The notes under the pieces: model-generated | Told to the model about the DNA's origin: nothing | Databases searched by the model: none | Seen by the model: only the letters and a program-made list of their open reading frames with translations | Program-made: the position numbers and the translations under genes | Source: Phlyctochytrium arcticum | Lineage: Eukaryota > Chytridiomycota > Chytridiomycetes > Chytridiales > Chytridiaceae | Reading direction: 5' to 3' | Assembly: GCA_025602905.1 (NCBI GenBank) | Contig: JAHLKI010000005.1 | Span: 1,240,001-1,304,000, forward strand | DNA: 64,000 nt | Shown: piece by piece, positions 9,562 through 20,722 of the stretch | How positions within the stretch are numbered: the first letter of the stretch is position 1 | Layout: the number at the start of each line of letters is the position of its first letter

Positions 9562-11254
9562 GGCTTCACGGAGGGCACCAAAGGCATTGTCCTTTGGGAC
9601 CCCTCCCATCAGAACATATTCATCTCCCGTAACTGTACCTTTGACGAAGACGGCTACTCGATTGAGAACCTCCATACCAACTTCGACACGATTTTCAAAG
9701 ACATCACGGATAATGACATTGACCTGGCCAATGCCCTCTTGGGGTTCGACGATGATCACCCTCCCGAACCGACAACATACGCCAGTGCAGTCCATCCTGA
9801 CAACCCCGAAGCTGCCGACTGGCGCGCCTCAATCCAATCCAAACTTGACTCGCTCGCCAACAATGATACATGGGATGTTGTCCCACTACCGGACGGCGCA
9901 CGCGCGATATCCGCAAAGATCGTGTTCAAGGGTAAGCTGAATGCTCAACGCAAAGTGGTTCGCCACAAAACTCATTTTGTTGCTCGAGGTTTCACCCAGG
10001 AATACGGCATTGATTATGATCAAACTCACTCTCCCGTGGTTCGACTCCAGACACTCTCACTCGCCGCCGCACTTGGACTTGATGTCCATCAGATGGACGT
10101 GCTGACCGCCTTCTTGAACGGCATGCTCGACAAAGTCATTTATGTGAAACCCCCTGCTGGAATCCCAAATATCCCTCCTGGTCACGTCCTCCGACTGCGC
10201 GCACTGTATGGACTCAAACAAGCCGCACGCACATGGCATATTCGCTGCGCGCCTGATCAAGATTGGATACCAAGTCTCCATTGCCCACCCCTCACACTTC
10301 TACCGTCGCGATGGGCAGCATCTTATTCTTCTCGCTGTCTACGTCGATGACCTGGTCATTGCTGCACCTCCCCATCTCATCGAGGGGGTGAAACGACAGC
10401 TCGCTGACGAATTTAAAATGACTGACGGCGGATCGATCACGTACGTACTGGGAAACCAAGTCAAACGCCGATCAGATGGCAGTTGGGCACTCACACAGGA
10501 AGGCTACGCCCAGTCGATTGTTGAAACTTATCTTCCCAACGGCAACGACCACCGCACCCACGATACACCGCTGCCCGTCAAGGACCAACGTCAGGACGAT
10601 GACGACGAATTAACCAGCCAGCCCTATCGCCAAGCAGTTAGATCTCTCATGTACCTCATGACCGGCACGAGGCCCGATCTAGCCTACGCGGTATCCTATG
10701 CAGCACAGTTCTTGGAAAAACCAACCAAAAGAGACTGGAGACGTGTTATTTGCATCATCCGATACGTTAAAAGGACCTCCAACTGCGTCTTAGACTACCG
10801 CATCCCCAAGAACTTTCACCTACACCTTACTCCGATCTCAACCAAAGGACAAACATCACCAGCTACCGACTCTGTCAAACATGTCTTTGGCTTCAGCGAC
10901 TCAGACTGGGCCAGCGACAAACTGACACGGAGATCGCGCACAGGCTGTGCATTCTTCTTAGGAAACCCGAACGAGGCAGACGGAAATTGCATCAGCTGGT
11001 GCTCGAAGCGGCAGGCCACAGTCACCGGATCATCCACTGAGGCAGAGTATATGGCTGCGACCCAAGCCTCTCGCGAGGCCATCTGGTACAGGATATTACT
11101 CAAAGAACTAGGCCTGGGACCGCAGAACGCAACCGTTATCAAAGGAGACAATCAACCCGCCATACGCCTTACTGAAAACCCAATCTACCATAGTCGTACC
11201 AAACACATAGACGTACAGCACCACTACATACGAGAAGTTGTTCACCTCAACTGA
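9562..11254 (+). pseudogene. copia reverse transcriptase and RNase H, one frameshift
   Basis: RVT_2-type reverse transcriptase. The first part holds NDTWDVVPLP, RHKTHFVARGFTQEYGIDY, VHQMDVLTAFLNG and LYGLKQAARTW. A frameshift near 10235 separates it from the part with the catalytic YVDD motif (LLAVYVDDLVIA), then RSLMYLMTGTRPDLAYAV. RNase H follows, with GFSDSDWASD, STEAEYMA, a Glu-Asp-type catalytic set and the end motif TKHIDVQHHYIRE. The RT is intact across each active-site block but cannot be one polypeptide. Confidence 0.9.
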
Positions 11255-11586
11255 CACCAACGTTACCGACATCTTCACGAAGCCCCTGGAACGACTCGCC
11301 TTTGAACGTCATTGCGAGGGACTGAACGTGCAGCAAGTATGAAAACATTCACATGCTCAATTGAGGGGGTGTGTCAGAACCATGCTACGCCACCCAACTG
11401 GTTCTATAGCAACCTACCATATCTCCCGTTCATTCTTGAATTTGTACTTACTGATAACATACATCGTTGATCATTCTCGGGTTATGCAATTATACGCTTA
11501 ACAGAGGCAGGGTGGAGAAACAGGATTTTGGAGATTTGGCAGCCGCCCTCTTAGAGCCAAGACATGGTGGGTGAATCATCAGTTAC

Positions 11587-11588
<2 letters not shown>

Positions 11589-11618
<30 letters not shown>
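11589..11618 (+). repeat. Homopolymer of 30 G
   Basis: Thirty consecutive G on the plus strand, the only long homopolymer in the window. It may form a G-quadruplex. Its true length is uncertain because such runs are often miscalled in sequencing. Confidence 0.9.
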
Positions 11619-11620
<2 letters not shown>

Positions 11621-11809
11621 GGTCGGCAATGGAGGGGACAGTTTTGACCCAGGACAGTCCATTTGTCCCAACCAGCGCAGTTACACAAAAAATGTTTTGG
11701 CTCAGTTTTTGGGTGGCTTGACTGGGATGTGCGTTTTGCGGTCTTTGGTGTGACAAGATTCCAAATCCGTCTTAAGTTGGCCATGACATAATAGATTTCA
11801 CGCGTTTTA

Positions 11810-11827
11810 ACGCGCAACGTTGCGCGT
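11810..11827. repeat. Perfect 18-bp palindrome
   Basis: ACGCGCAACGTTGCGCGT is its own reverse complement. It lies just beyond the 3' side of the D-E transposase gene and could mark an element end. Function unknown. Confidence 0.6.
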
Positions 11828-12003
11828 AAACCTCATAAGAACCACTGAAAATGCAACAACTGCTGGTGAAGAAGGGCTGTTAATGAAGAGAAATAACAGG
11901 AAAATTGAAATAAGACAAAAACGGACGAAAACTAGAAAAGGGAAAAAGAAGACGGCTACCACTAAAAACTACAATAAATAAAAATATAGGGAGGGCTATG
12001 GTG

Positions 12004-12243
12004 TTACTGATGCGCGCTTGATGGTGCAGATGCCACTGAGGATGGTCCTGATGGCGGCTCGTCGGACGGTCCTGAGGATGGACCTGCAGATGGCGCGTCA
12101 AAGAATTTTGTGATGACATGTGTTGGTTTGGCCCTCTTTTCGCACTTCTTACTGCTGCCGTCGCACGTTCTTTTACCCTTTCGGCAATGGTTGCACTTGT
12201 CAGGGATAAAGGTTGAATTCACCTTTCTTTGCTTGGCTGGCAT
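12004..12243 (-). CDS. Small Cys-rich open frame, possible last exon of the transposon gene
   Basis: An open frame of 79 codons starting MPAKQRKVN, with a basic cluster CNHCRKGKRTC and a further Cys seven residues on, then a Pro/Ser/Gly-rich low-complexity tail. It resembles half of a fungal Zn2Cys6 cluster but lacks the full six-Cys pattern. A CGCAG acceptor lies just upstream and a GTAAGT donor ends the preceding exon, so it may belong to the transposase gene, although the phase does not match for this frame. Real but unassigned at low confidence. Confidence 0.35.
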   Translation of the reverse strand: MPAKQRKVNSTFIPDKCNHCRKGKRTCDGSSKKCEKRAKPTHVITKFFDAPSAGPSSGPSDEPPSGPSSVASAPSSAHQ

Positions 12244-12269
12244 TTCTGCGAAAAAAAAGTCCTTAGTGC

Positions 12270-15200
12270 TCAGGTCGCATCATGTTTAAAAGATTGTGCA
12301 CTTACGCGAACTTGATTGTGAACGCCTGGGATTGGGCGGTACCGGATTGGTTGCTTTGGCGGACCTGGTAGACATCTGGCGATCAGTGGGTGATACGGTG
12401 GATGGTGCGGTGATGGGTGCGGTGGGTGTGATAGGCAGGGGCAACGAATGACAGGTAATGTGGTGGATGGTGCAGTGGGAGTAATGGGCGGGGGACGATG
12501 GATAGCAGGTGATGCGGTGGTTGGTGCGAAGGTGGGTACAGTGGAAGTGATGGGTCGGGGAATTTTGGATGGTGATGAGTGTGAGTGGAGGAGGACGGGA
12601 GAAGAGACTTCTTGCGGCGTTTCTGGCGTCGGCAGTTTGTCAGCAGCCCGCCCCACTTTTTTCTTGAACGCTACCAAGGTGTTGTCGCCATAAACATCTG
12701 GAAACCAGGTTTTTGTGTCGGCCCACAGACTAGCCAAGGTCCAAGTGCGCTGCGACTGCTCAGTTTTTGAGAGAAGGGCAAAGTATGTGAGACTGTCGGC
12801 TGCCGTGGTGGGGGGTGCTGTTGGAGTTTTTGTCGTCTCTTGGGTCGACTGATTCGAGGCTTCCAATCTCCCCCGCTCGACCTTCATACTGTTCCACCTC
12901 CTCTCAATGGCGTCTGCATGCCGGTATCTGAGTACTTTTGTCAAACGGGTCATCAACTCCATTAACATCACAAATCGAGGTTTTGGGTCTTTGAATTTTG
13001 ACATCCATACTGCCTCAAGGACTTGTTTGGCTATGTCCCTCTCATCTTCGTTAAAATGGCCAACAACGGCAGGGAAAGGTGGCAGAAGCTCGACAGTTGG
13101 GGAGGTAGATGTATCCGTGCTGACCTCGGCCGAATCTGCAATGTCTTCTTCCGACGAAAACGGCCCTTTGTCACTTGCGTTCTCATCACGGAGGGTTGTG
13201 TGGATGAAGGGATTAGAGGCATGAGCTTTGACGTATTTCTTGACCCGACGTTTGATAACGCTAAATCCCTTGAAGCCTAGCACCAAGTGCCGATTTCCTG
13301 GAGGCGGATTGATGGCCACCGAATCCTGATACTGCTTCACAGCAATATTGTACAAGAGCATGATGAGCAACGGGCAGTGGTGTGGGCTGACTTTCGACCG
13401 CCATTCAATAGACTGCATTTGGATGAACACCTGTCCCAGCAGGTTCCGCTCGTCTTTGCCAAACTATCCAACTGGTGCATCCCTAGGCATTGAAGAAACT
13501 CCGTCGATAGGCTGCCTCACAATAATAGGTTCTTTGGGGGAAGGTTTGGAGGGGGTGGCTGCCTTCAAATACAGTTGCAGGGAGCGGGTCTTGACGGGCC
13601 CGTTGCGCAATCCCTTGAGTGGCAAATCCTGCATCCCGGATGTTCCTATGGCATCTTGGAGCTTGCCGGCTGCGTCGGTGCGGAAGAAGGAGGCCCAATT
13701 TGACATTAACGGGTCCTTGGGCTTCTCGGGTCCTACCAAGGTTAATCCCGTACCCTTCTTGATTCTCGAGATCACTTTCAAAGCAAAGTCGGTCAGTTGG
13801 GGAATATCAGGTACGTATTTGCGCGTGATTAGTGTGTGTTGGATGAGAGTAAGGAGATCCATATTTTGCGTGGGGGGAATGCGACCAAACTAGATACCGC
13901 AAGAGATGTTGACCTGGTCATAAGTTCGCGTAAGAAAGGGCCAGTATGAATCAAAGCAGTGACAGCAGTACCTCGATAACAAAAAAACACAAAAATCTCA
14001 TGGCTAGTTGGGGGCCCATCCTGCGGTTGGTGAGTTTCTTGAGGCGGGCATTGGTACTCTCCACTCCACTCGTATGTATCAGCTTGATTTTTCCGTTGTT
14101 TTCGATGTATGTGTTGGAACATTCATCAAACAAGTAGCCTTCCTCAATGAGCAGGGCGTTCTTTTGGACGGTACCATCCCACTTGGCGCGAGCGCTCTCG
14201 CTCACAGAGTTGGACTGTACACTGTTGCAAACGTACCAAAAATCTTTAGCTGCTGCTGCCGGAGTTCGCATATTCCCATCATCGGTGTAGAGTGCTGCAT
14301 GGAGTGCTTTGCCCATACGAGTCCTTTCTCAATGTCACTGATTTTTTTTGTAATTCAAAAGGGTTGTATGATCTGGGTAAGTATAAGTAAAAGACACAAG
14401 TGAGTATACCGTACCTATTAATCAAATGCCAAGGATCCTGCTTGATGATAAAATGGGGCATCTTATCTCTCACGAGATTTTTGAGACTGTTGGCATTGTC
14501 AGTTATCAGGAAAAGCGGTCTATCAGCTGCTCAGAAGTTTGTAAGTATATGACCGATCGTCGTTGCCGCCAACTTAACTTACCGGTGGGGGCCCAACCTT
14601 CTTCCTTAGCATTGGCGAGGACTTTCTCAAAACAAGGGCCGAGATTATCATGGCTCTCGGAGCTGATGAATTTGATGTGGAGGATCTGGCCAATCTCATT
14701 TTGGATGATGTTGAGCCACTTCATTTCCGTTGGCGTTATCCAGTTGTCCGTGCCCTTCTCTTTCACGCCAATCTTGGATGGGAACTTGCCGGTTGCATCG
14801 ATCGAGATAGATTTTTTGGCCTCGCACATTTGCATCACGGCCGCTGCAATGTCTTCGATCCCCGTCGTCAGTTCCATCCACGCATCCAAAAGACCTTTGC
14901 CGTCAAAGACATCCTGCTGTTTGAGATAGGATGCCAACTTGTGGGGAGTAGGGTGCAGATCGGGATCGGTGTTGGAATACTGAGTTTCCATTCTGGCACT
15001 GAACCAGTCGCAAAGGTAGGTCCATATCTCGGTTCTGGCTTGCTTCAAGCTGCGCAAAAATGGCTCCAGACCGTTTGGTCCCAAAATGTTGTATTCGAGG
15101 TCAAGTTTTAGAGCCTTTGAAAATCCCCCCTTTCTGGTCAAATAGTACGGAAATGTATTTGCCAGTGTGATAGTGATTTTTGAGAAGAAGTTTTGGCCGA

Positions 15201-15735
15201 CTGTGTTGAATTGTTTTTTTGTTGTTTGGCAGATGTATTTCGTGTATATAATTCGAGTTCGGTGGGCATTTTCATCTGCCAGGCGCGTCAAAATATCTTT
15301 TCCTGGAAGTGTCAAGTTCAATTAGTTTGTTTTCCTGGCTGTTAAAAACATCATTTGCAACGTACCTTTAGGTTGGCAAGTTGAACAGTGTACGCAAGGC
15401 ACAATTCCGCCGCTGAAAAAATTCTCTGGGGTCCATCGAAAGAGGGGATAGTCAAAAAGAGAATCGGAAGTGCGCAGTTTGTGATGATGCTCTGGCAAGA
15501 TGAGAGATGTTCGATGATCCGGATTATTCAGAGCTTCCCGGAACAATTCTATGGCAATCATGCTAGCTGTCTGCTCCTGATCCTTCTCTTCCTGTTTGTC
15601 TTGGTCCTCATGCCGGAAGGTGTTCAGGTCTAGGTCTGGCTGGTCATGACCGTCAAGAATTGGCAAAATACTGTTCAGTTCGTCAAGTTGCAGGTCGTCC
15701 TCAGAATATTTGTAGTCGCTCATGTTTTCTTGCAA
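12270..15735 (-). pseudogene. D-D-E transposase gene, multi-exon, family not recognised
   Basis: The first exon (15735-15361) encodes an acidic leader and then FRWTPENFFSGGIVPC with CVHCSTC, a zinc-finger-like block resembling the DUF6729 type found with fungal transposases. After an intron the next exon (about 15321-14590) has KYICQTTKKQFNTVGQ, then the first catalytic Asp in SISIDATGKFPSKIG and the segment IQNEIGQILHIKF. The second Asp is in LFLITDNANSLKNLV, followed by KQDPWHLINRY. The Glu is in TSGVESTNARLKKL. This D-D-E order and spacing match an RNase H-fold transposase. Further minus-strand exons (13862-13464 and 13430-12270) are Pro/Ser/Thr-rich with no domain I recognise. I cannot tell whether all exons splice cleanly. 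Target duplications and inverted repeats were not found. Confidence 0.6.
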
Positions 15736-15790
15736 ATCAGAGGGACGGTGCTTACAGGGGGAGACTACAGCTCGTCCTTTTTACATGCAT

Positions 15791-16052
15791 GATTTTATTA
15801 TTTTGTTTTTTCGTTCATCTTTTACATCTCAAAAGTATCGCCAAAGATTTTTGGGTGTTGGGTTCCTGCAACATACACATCCACGGTATTCACAGCTGCT
15901 ATTATTATTCTTTTATTTGTTTACCGGCGTATTATTTTGTTTTCTCGTTTATCTTTTACATCTCAAAAATACATTCGGGTCTTGGGTACCTACAACATAC
16001 ACATCCACGGTATTCACAGCTATTATTATTCTCTTATTTGTTTACCGGCGTA
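15791..16052. repeat. Two-copy tandem repeat, about 124-134 bp unit
   Basis: The segments TTTACATCTCAAAA, CAACATACACATCCACGG and ATTTGTTTACCGGCGTAT each occur twice (for example at 15821 and 15955, and at 15869 and 15993). Copies differ by small indels. It lies just upstream of the transposase gene, so it may be its promoter or a subterminal repeat. Confidence 0.75.
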
Positions 16053-17310
16053 TCCGAGGTACTGAATCTGTCGGGGATGGACTGACCCATAGGCACAGCC
16101 GTGTGTATTAATATCCTATGCTCCCGAAGTGTTGTCGGCACGGTGCACTAAACCTAAAACGGTATAAGTCACTTTTGAAACATCAAAAATACAGAAGGAA
16201 AGAACGAGAAATAAAGAAAGATCGTCAAAGAACGTCGGATCTGCAGAAGGAATCAAAGAGAGAATAAGGGAAAATCAAAGGAAGTAGATAACGAAAAACA
16301 GTACGGGCGTGTACAGCTAATTGGCTCTGCAGAAGAAATCAAAGAGAGAGTAGGGAAAAATCAAAGGAAGTAAAGAAGGAAAAACAAAGGAAGAACCTTA
16401 AAGGAAGCCGACTCTGCAGAAAGAGATGAAAGAAAGGATGAAGATTAAGGAAAGAAAATTAATGTAAAAGGATATCTCAAAACAGTAAAAGAAAGCATAG
16501 CTAGCACAGAGCATACTCGAGTAACAGAATATGAATGAAAAATAACAGAGATCCAGGAAAGGTACAAGGATTTCTCCATATCAACACACAAGTGAATGAA
16601 CAAAGATCACAGGAGGAAACAAAAGGATGGATACAAAACAACGAACAAAAGAATCAGGAATCAAGACACTTCAAAAGGATTATCAGAATTTACTGGTCCC
16701 TATATCTAGCGAGAATCCAGGCAAGAATGGAAATGAATGAAGGATACAGCATATCTTTAAAAATATACTTATGATGGAACATAAACCGAGAGGGACGAAA
16801 GTAACCGATAAAACATTTCAAAACAGATGAAAGAAGGAAATACAAAGAACTCTGCACAAGGCACTGAAGTAGTAATAGACACATCATGCTAACAACACCA
16901 AATGAAGAGATCTGATCCTCATTTCCGCTTCATAAGAGTGGACATCAGCAACGAACATACAGTGCGGTAACCAAATGTACGCCTCTTGAACATAACTCTC
17001 GAGGACATCATAGACATATCATAGACAAAACAGATCGTGAGGTAAACCCTCCGCACTGTTTACAGCCCGTGTGCGGGTGCGTACACTAATCAATTCAATT
17101 ACCCTTCCAGCATCTGGCACCGGTGCGGAGCGGGTGGAATCCGGTGGATGTCCTGAACTCTTGGATGACGGCGAAATGGCTGGGTAAATTTTTTTGTCTT
17201 TGCGGACTAATTGCGGGGGATTTGCGGAGCGTAAAAATCTCAAAACTTTTTTGCGGAGCGGAGCGACTTTGTCGCTCCCCTCCATCACCCCCAGCCCACC
17301 CCCAGCCCGC
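16053..17310. other. Purine-rich non-coding stretch
   Basis: Plus strand dominated by A and G, with repeated blocks such as GAAATCAAAGAGAGA (about 16251 and 16336) and AAAATCAAAGGAAGTA. The end (17.0-17.1 kb) resembles 6.43-6.50 kb. At 17258-17276 GGAGCGAC and GTCGCTCC form a perfect 8-bp hairpin stem. No gene is supported. It is the left flank of nested element A. Confidence 0.5.
17303..17310. other. 8-bp target-site duplication of element A (left), CAGCCCGC
   Basis: Identical to 24314-24321, immediately outside the right inverted repeat. Confidence 0.9.
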
Positions 17311-17701
17311 CTCAGCGCAACCCGAGATTTTCCCGCCAAAAATTTACGTAAGCAATGTCCGACGGTCCGAACAATTTCCGCAACAACTGATGGGTGCTAT
17401 ACTGATGTAAATTCTAATGTAAAAGAGTGCTAAGAAGTGAATGAAATGATCGAACATATGCTAAAATATAAGTGGGAGGATGTTCACCGCGCCAAACTGT
17501 GTAATAGGTGCAAACTACGCCCTAAAAACCAACAGCATGAGATTGTCATGGGGTATGGAAATGGACCCCAAACGTCAAACGCAGAACGCATCGATGTGAG
17601 GCTGAGATATCTCAATCTAGACAATGTTTGTAAGAAAGTGAGTAATTGTTCATGGTGTAGCGGCGCAACCAGCGCCTGAGGGGCAGGCGAGTACCCTGTC
17701 T

Positions 17702-20527
17702 TTACGCACCTTCAACATCACGCGCTGGAACCTTGTCAATGTTCTTCCAAAAGTTGGTCAGCGATTGCTTGGCAATCCACTGAAACATGCTCGGGCACTT
17801 GCAATCATCTGTTAGGCATCCGCAGCCTGCACGATCTCCTGTCAACGAATTCGTGTTTAAGAAATCCCGCGTCTTCTGGGCTTTGGCTGATGGCTTCGCT
17901 GGCCCATTGGTGATGTCGCCAAGAGGGGATTTAGACGATGGCTTCGGCACAGATTGATAATCGACAATATTGACGTGCTTTCCAAGATTAACATACGTCT
18001 GATGCTTCAGAGGGATTGCGACCAAGCTTTCTCGAAGGGTAACTATGATCTTGTCGGGATTTTCCTTGTTTGCATTTCTTGCTGGACTGGACCCTGGTGT
18101 TGGTAACGATGAAGGCGAGGGAGGGGATTGAACTGGAGGACTTGATGGGGATGGAAGAGGAGAATTTGGGCTGGGTGGAGGGGGAGGCCTTACCACAAGG
18201 TTGTAGTGGGGCACATTGGACCAATATGACAACTTTCCAGTTTGTCCTTTTACGTCAAACGAGAAGGATAGAAGGGTAGAAAAAAGATCTTTCAGATGAG
18301 AAACCATTCTGGGAACAACATCGTCCATCGCCTTCTCCAAGGGAAGCGGTGCACTGGACTTCTCATCATCATCTTCTTCATCATTGTCATAATCATCCGT
18401 CGGGATCGGAAGTCCGCGAAGCTGGAATTCGCGTTCAGTCATCTCTGCCAGCTGCTTGAGGGCAGATTCCCCCCTTATGGCTGTGATAAGGAACGCTTTC
18501 CGGGTCACTTGATCGTTGGTATCATAAAAGCGGATAGCAGCGCGAAGGATGGAATGAAAGACCTCTAGGTCTTCGCTGGAAAACGTGGAGAATAGGACAG
18601 AGACGAGGACATCCTGTGTGAGGTGGGCCGCCAATTTCTCCAAGAGGGCGAGCTGGAATAGGATAATGTTCACGTAATTCTTCTTCTCCAGACGGGTGAA
18701 CAAATGGGAAGAGGCGCTGCAGACACATCTTGATCTAACCAAGATCACCGCTGGCTAACAAGTATGGGCAGTCCACGGAAAGAGGAATAGCCTCCTCAAA
18801 AACCCACAAGATGGCATCGATCATAGCCTTGCGGACGGGTGTAGGGTCAGGATGATTGGCCGCCAACTTGTAGGTTTTTAGAAGTTCCTCTCGACATTCT
18901 TGCCATGCGGTCATGGCAAGGGCCAGCATAGCTGTTCTGCGTTTAGGTCGCATCTTGATTGGTGTGGTATCTCAATCTCGGGGTACCCAGCAATCCAGAG
19001 TGGATGAATCAGCGTCCAAGCATGTATGAGGATGGCCTCTTGAGAGTTGAGTGATACATGCATCAAGTCGGGTACTGCCAGTACATGTGGTTGTAAAGCC
19101 TGGTACTTTGGGGATCTGAGCAGCTTGTTGACGTACATCCATACGTAAAAATCCCGGGCCAGCACAAAGGACCATTTGTGTGCAAGATCCTCGCCAGGAT
19201 AGCCTACTTTGGACAGAAAAGCCTCTCTGTTGTCCATGACGGGCTTAAGGTCATCAGCTGACTTCATGGGATTATTATCGCTCCCGATAATATGGAAGTC
19301 TTCCTGAGATGCCGCCTTCGTTGCCATGCTATAAGCATACATTTTCTTGGAGAGAACTTCGCCATTGCGCAACTTGGCATAGCTTTCGCTTCCGGGGCCT
19401 TCGATGACCTGGGGGATCCACGACACGTCCTGCAGGAGAGAGGCATTCAAACTTCCAATACCAGGGGGAAGTGGTTTGAGGTTTCGATGAACCTTCACTG
19501 CATAGTTGGCAGTTGTTCTTGCGCTCGTAAACTTGCCTGGCGCATTAGCTGTGCTTGATATGGCGCGAATCTGACACCAGTGAAAATCGTCAATCGTGAC
19601 TACAAGAAGGGGGTTTGTTTGGAGAATGTCCTTCACCACGGCTTCTTGCGACTCCAGGATTAGATCGTTTGAACGGGCAACCGACTTTGACGGATTGTAG
19701 CAGATCCCTACTCTCGAAAAGTATCGCTGCAGGGTATATGACTGACCGATCATCTGCCGTCCAACGATTCGTTTGATATAGTCGCACCTCCTATCCATGG
19801 TATGGGCTTCATAGCAGATGGAAAAAATAATTTTTCTCTTCATGCGGTCCCTGTAGACCACGGATTGAAGTGGTGTGTCCTTGAAGCCAATCGAGGTGGC
19901 CTTGAGCTCGTACAGACGTGGGTATGCCGCAATGAATACATCGACATCGACAAAGGGATTCCCGTCGATAGGACGTTTGATAAAGTCCAACATGGCTTTA
20001 TTCAAGTCATTGACCGTTGCGGGATCCTCTTCATCCGGTTTCGAAGGAGTGATAATGGTGATGGCATCCAAGTTCTCCGGCTCATCATGATCAACCATTA
20101 TGACTACGGCTTCATCCTCATCTGCATTTGCTTCCGGCGATTCATCTGGTACACTTTCCACAGGTCGGAAGAATCCGTATTTATACCATCGAGTTCGACA
20201 CCCTTCGCAAGCATACGGGGCAGCGGCCCTACGCGCAAGCTGAGGCTTCACACCATTCATCGCCAGCTTACCAAGCTCGTCATATCCAAACTTGTAAAAT
20301 CGTGAGGAGTTCTTGGTCCCACAACCAAAACAGCCGGGTATAAAGTACCACTTGCCGTTCTTTCTTCCAGGCACTTCATAGAACCAAACGCGTGAGCCTA
20401 CAGCCTGAGGATTTCCGAGGTTCAAGAAAAAAGGCAAATGACAAAGGAATTACGATCAGTAGACTGTAGCGGCGCTTGATGTTCAAGTTGATCAAGATGC
20501 CCATCTCGCCTTCCTCTTCGGCGGCAT
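17702..20527 (-). pseudogene. Putative transposase of element A, Cys-rich, family not recognised
   Basis: The first exon is MPPKRK (ATG at 20525-20527). The intron acceptor is near 20402 before SRVWFYEVPGRK. The N-terminus has a zinc-binding block (PGCFGCGTKNSSRF, then CEGCRTRWYKYG). The core holds VVTIDDFHWCQIRA, TANAPGKFT, IIGSDNNPMKSADDL and LAVPDLMHVSLNSQEA followed by IHPLWIAGYPEIE. The acidic residues could form a catalytic set, but this is not proven. Two frameshifts break it, one near 18960 (end of GYPEIE) and one near 18740 (after LLASGDL). The C-terminal part has a Pro/Ser-rich linker and a final Cys cluster CGCLTDDCKC followed by a WIAKQS segment. It is clearly homologous along its length to the gene in element B. 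The N-terminal style recalls DUF6589-type fungal proteins, but I would not assign that name. Confidence 0.65.
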
Positions 20528-20714
20528 GCTGTCACTTGCGCGTCGGAATACTAAAGATCCTGTCAGAAAAGGTTCGGATAAAGTCACAGAGTCTCCTTCC
20601 CATACCGGTTGAGGTGAGTTTCGAGAGTTTACTGGAGGTGTGTAGTGCAAAAGATCGCGTGGAAATGGACAGATGGTGAACGAATGTTTTGCAAAAACGT
20701 ACAGTAAACCGGCC

Positions 20715-20722
20715 AGGTCGGA
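20715..20722. other. 8-bp target-site duplication of element B (left), AGGTCGGA
   Basis: Identical to 24245-24252 on the other side of element B. The site lies inside element A, upstream of its gene. Confidence 0.9.

Larger units (their letters stand above)
6623..11371 (+). mobile_element. Ty1/copia retrotransposon, decayed
   Basis: Domains occur in the copia order GAG, protease, integrase, reverse transcriptase and RNase H, all on the plus strand and in several frames. It is interrupted by a solo LTR (8040-8265) and by a roughly 310-bp insertion at 9252-9561. A polypurine tract, GAGGGGG at 11363-11369, is followed by TGTCAGAACC, a plausible 3' LTR start. No matching 5' LTR was found upstream of GAG, so the element is incomplete or its LTRs have diverged. 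Confidence 0.85.
11255..12003. other. 3' end of the copia element and spacer
   Basis: Contains the polypurine tract (11363-11369), a possible LTR beginning at 11372 whose end is not defined, the G homopolymer at 11589-11618 and a palindrome at 11810-11827. At 11533-11548 it has GATTTGGCAGCCGCC, which also occurs next to the Helitron breakpoint at 3962-3976. No gene is supported. Confidence 0.5.

Noticed and set aside
11571..11753. Open frame through the G30 tract (poly-Gly)
   Set aside because: The Gly run is just the homopolymer translated, with no conserved flanks.
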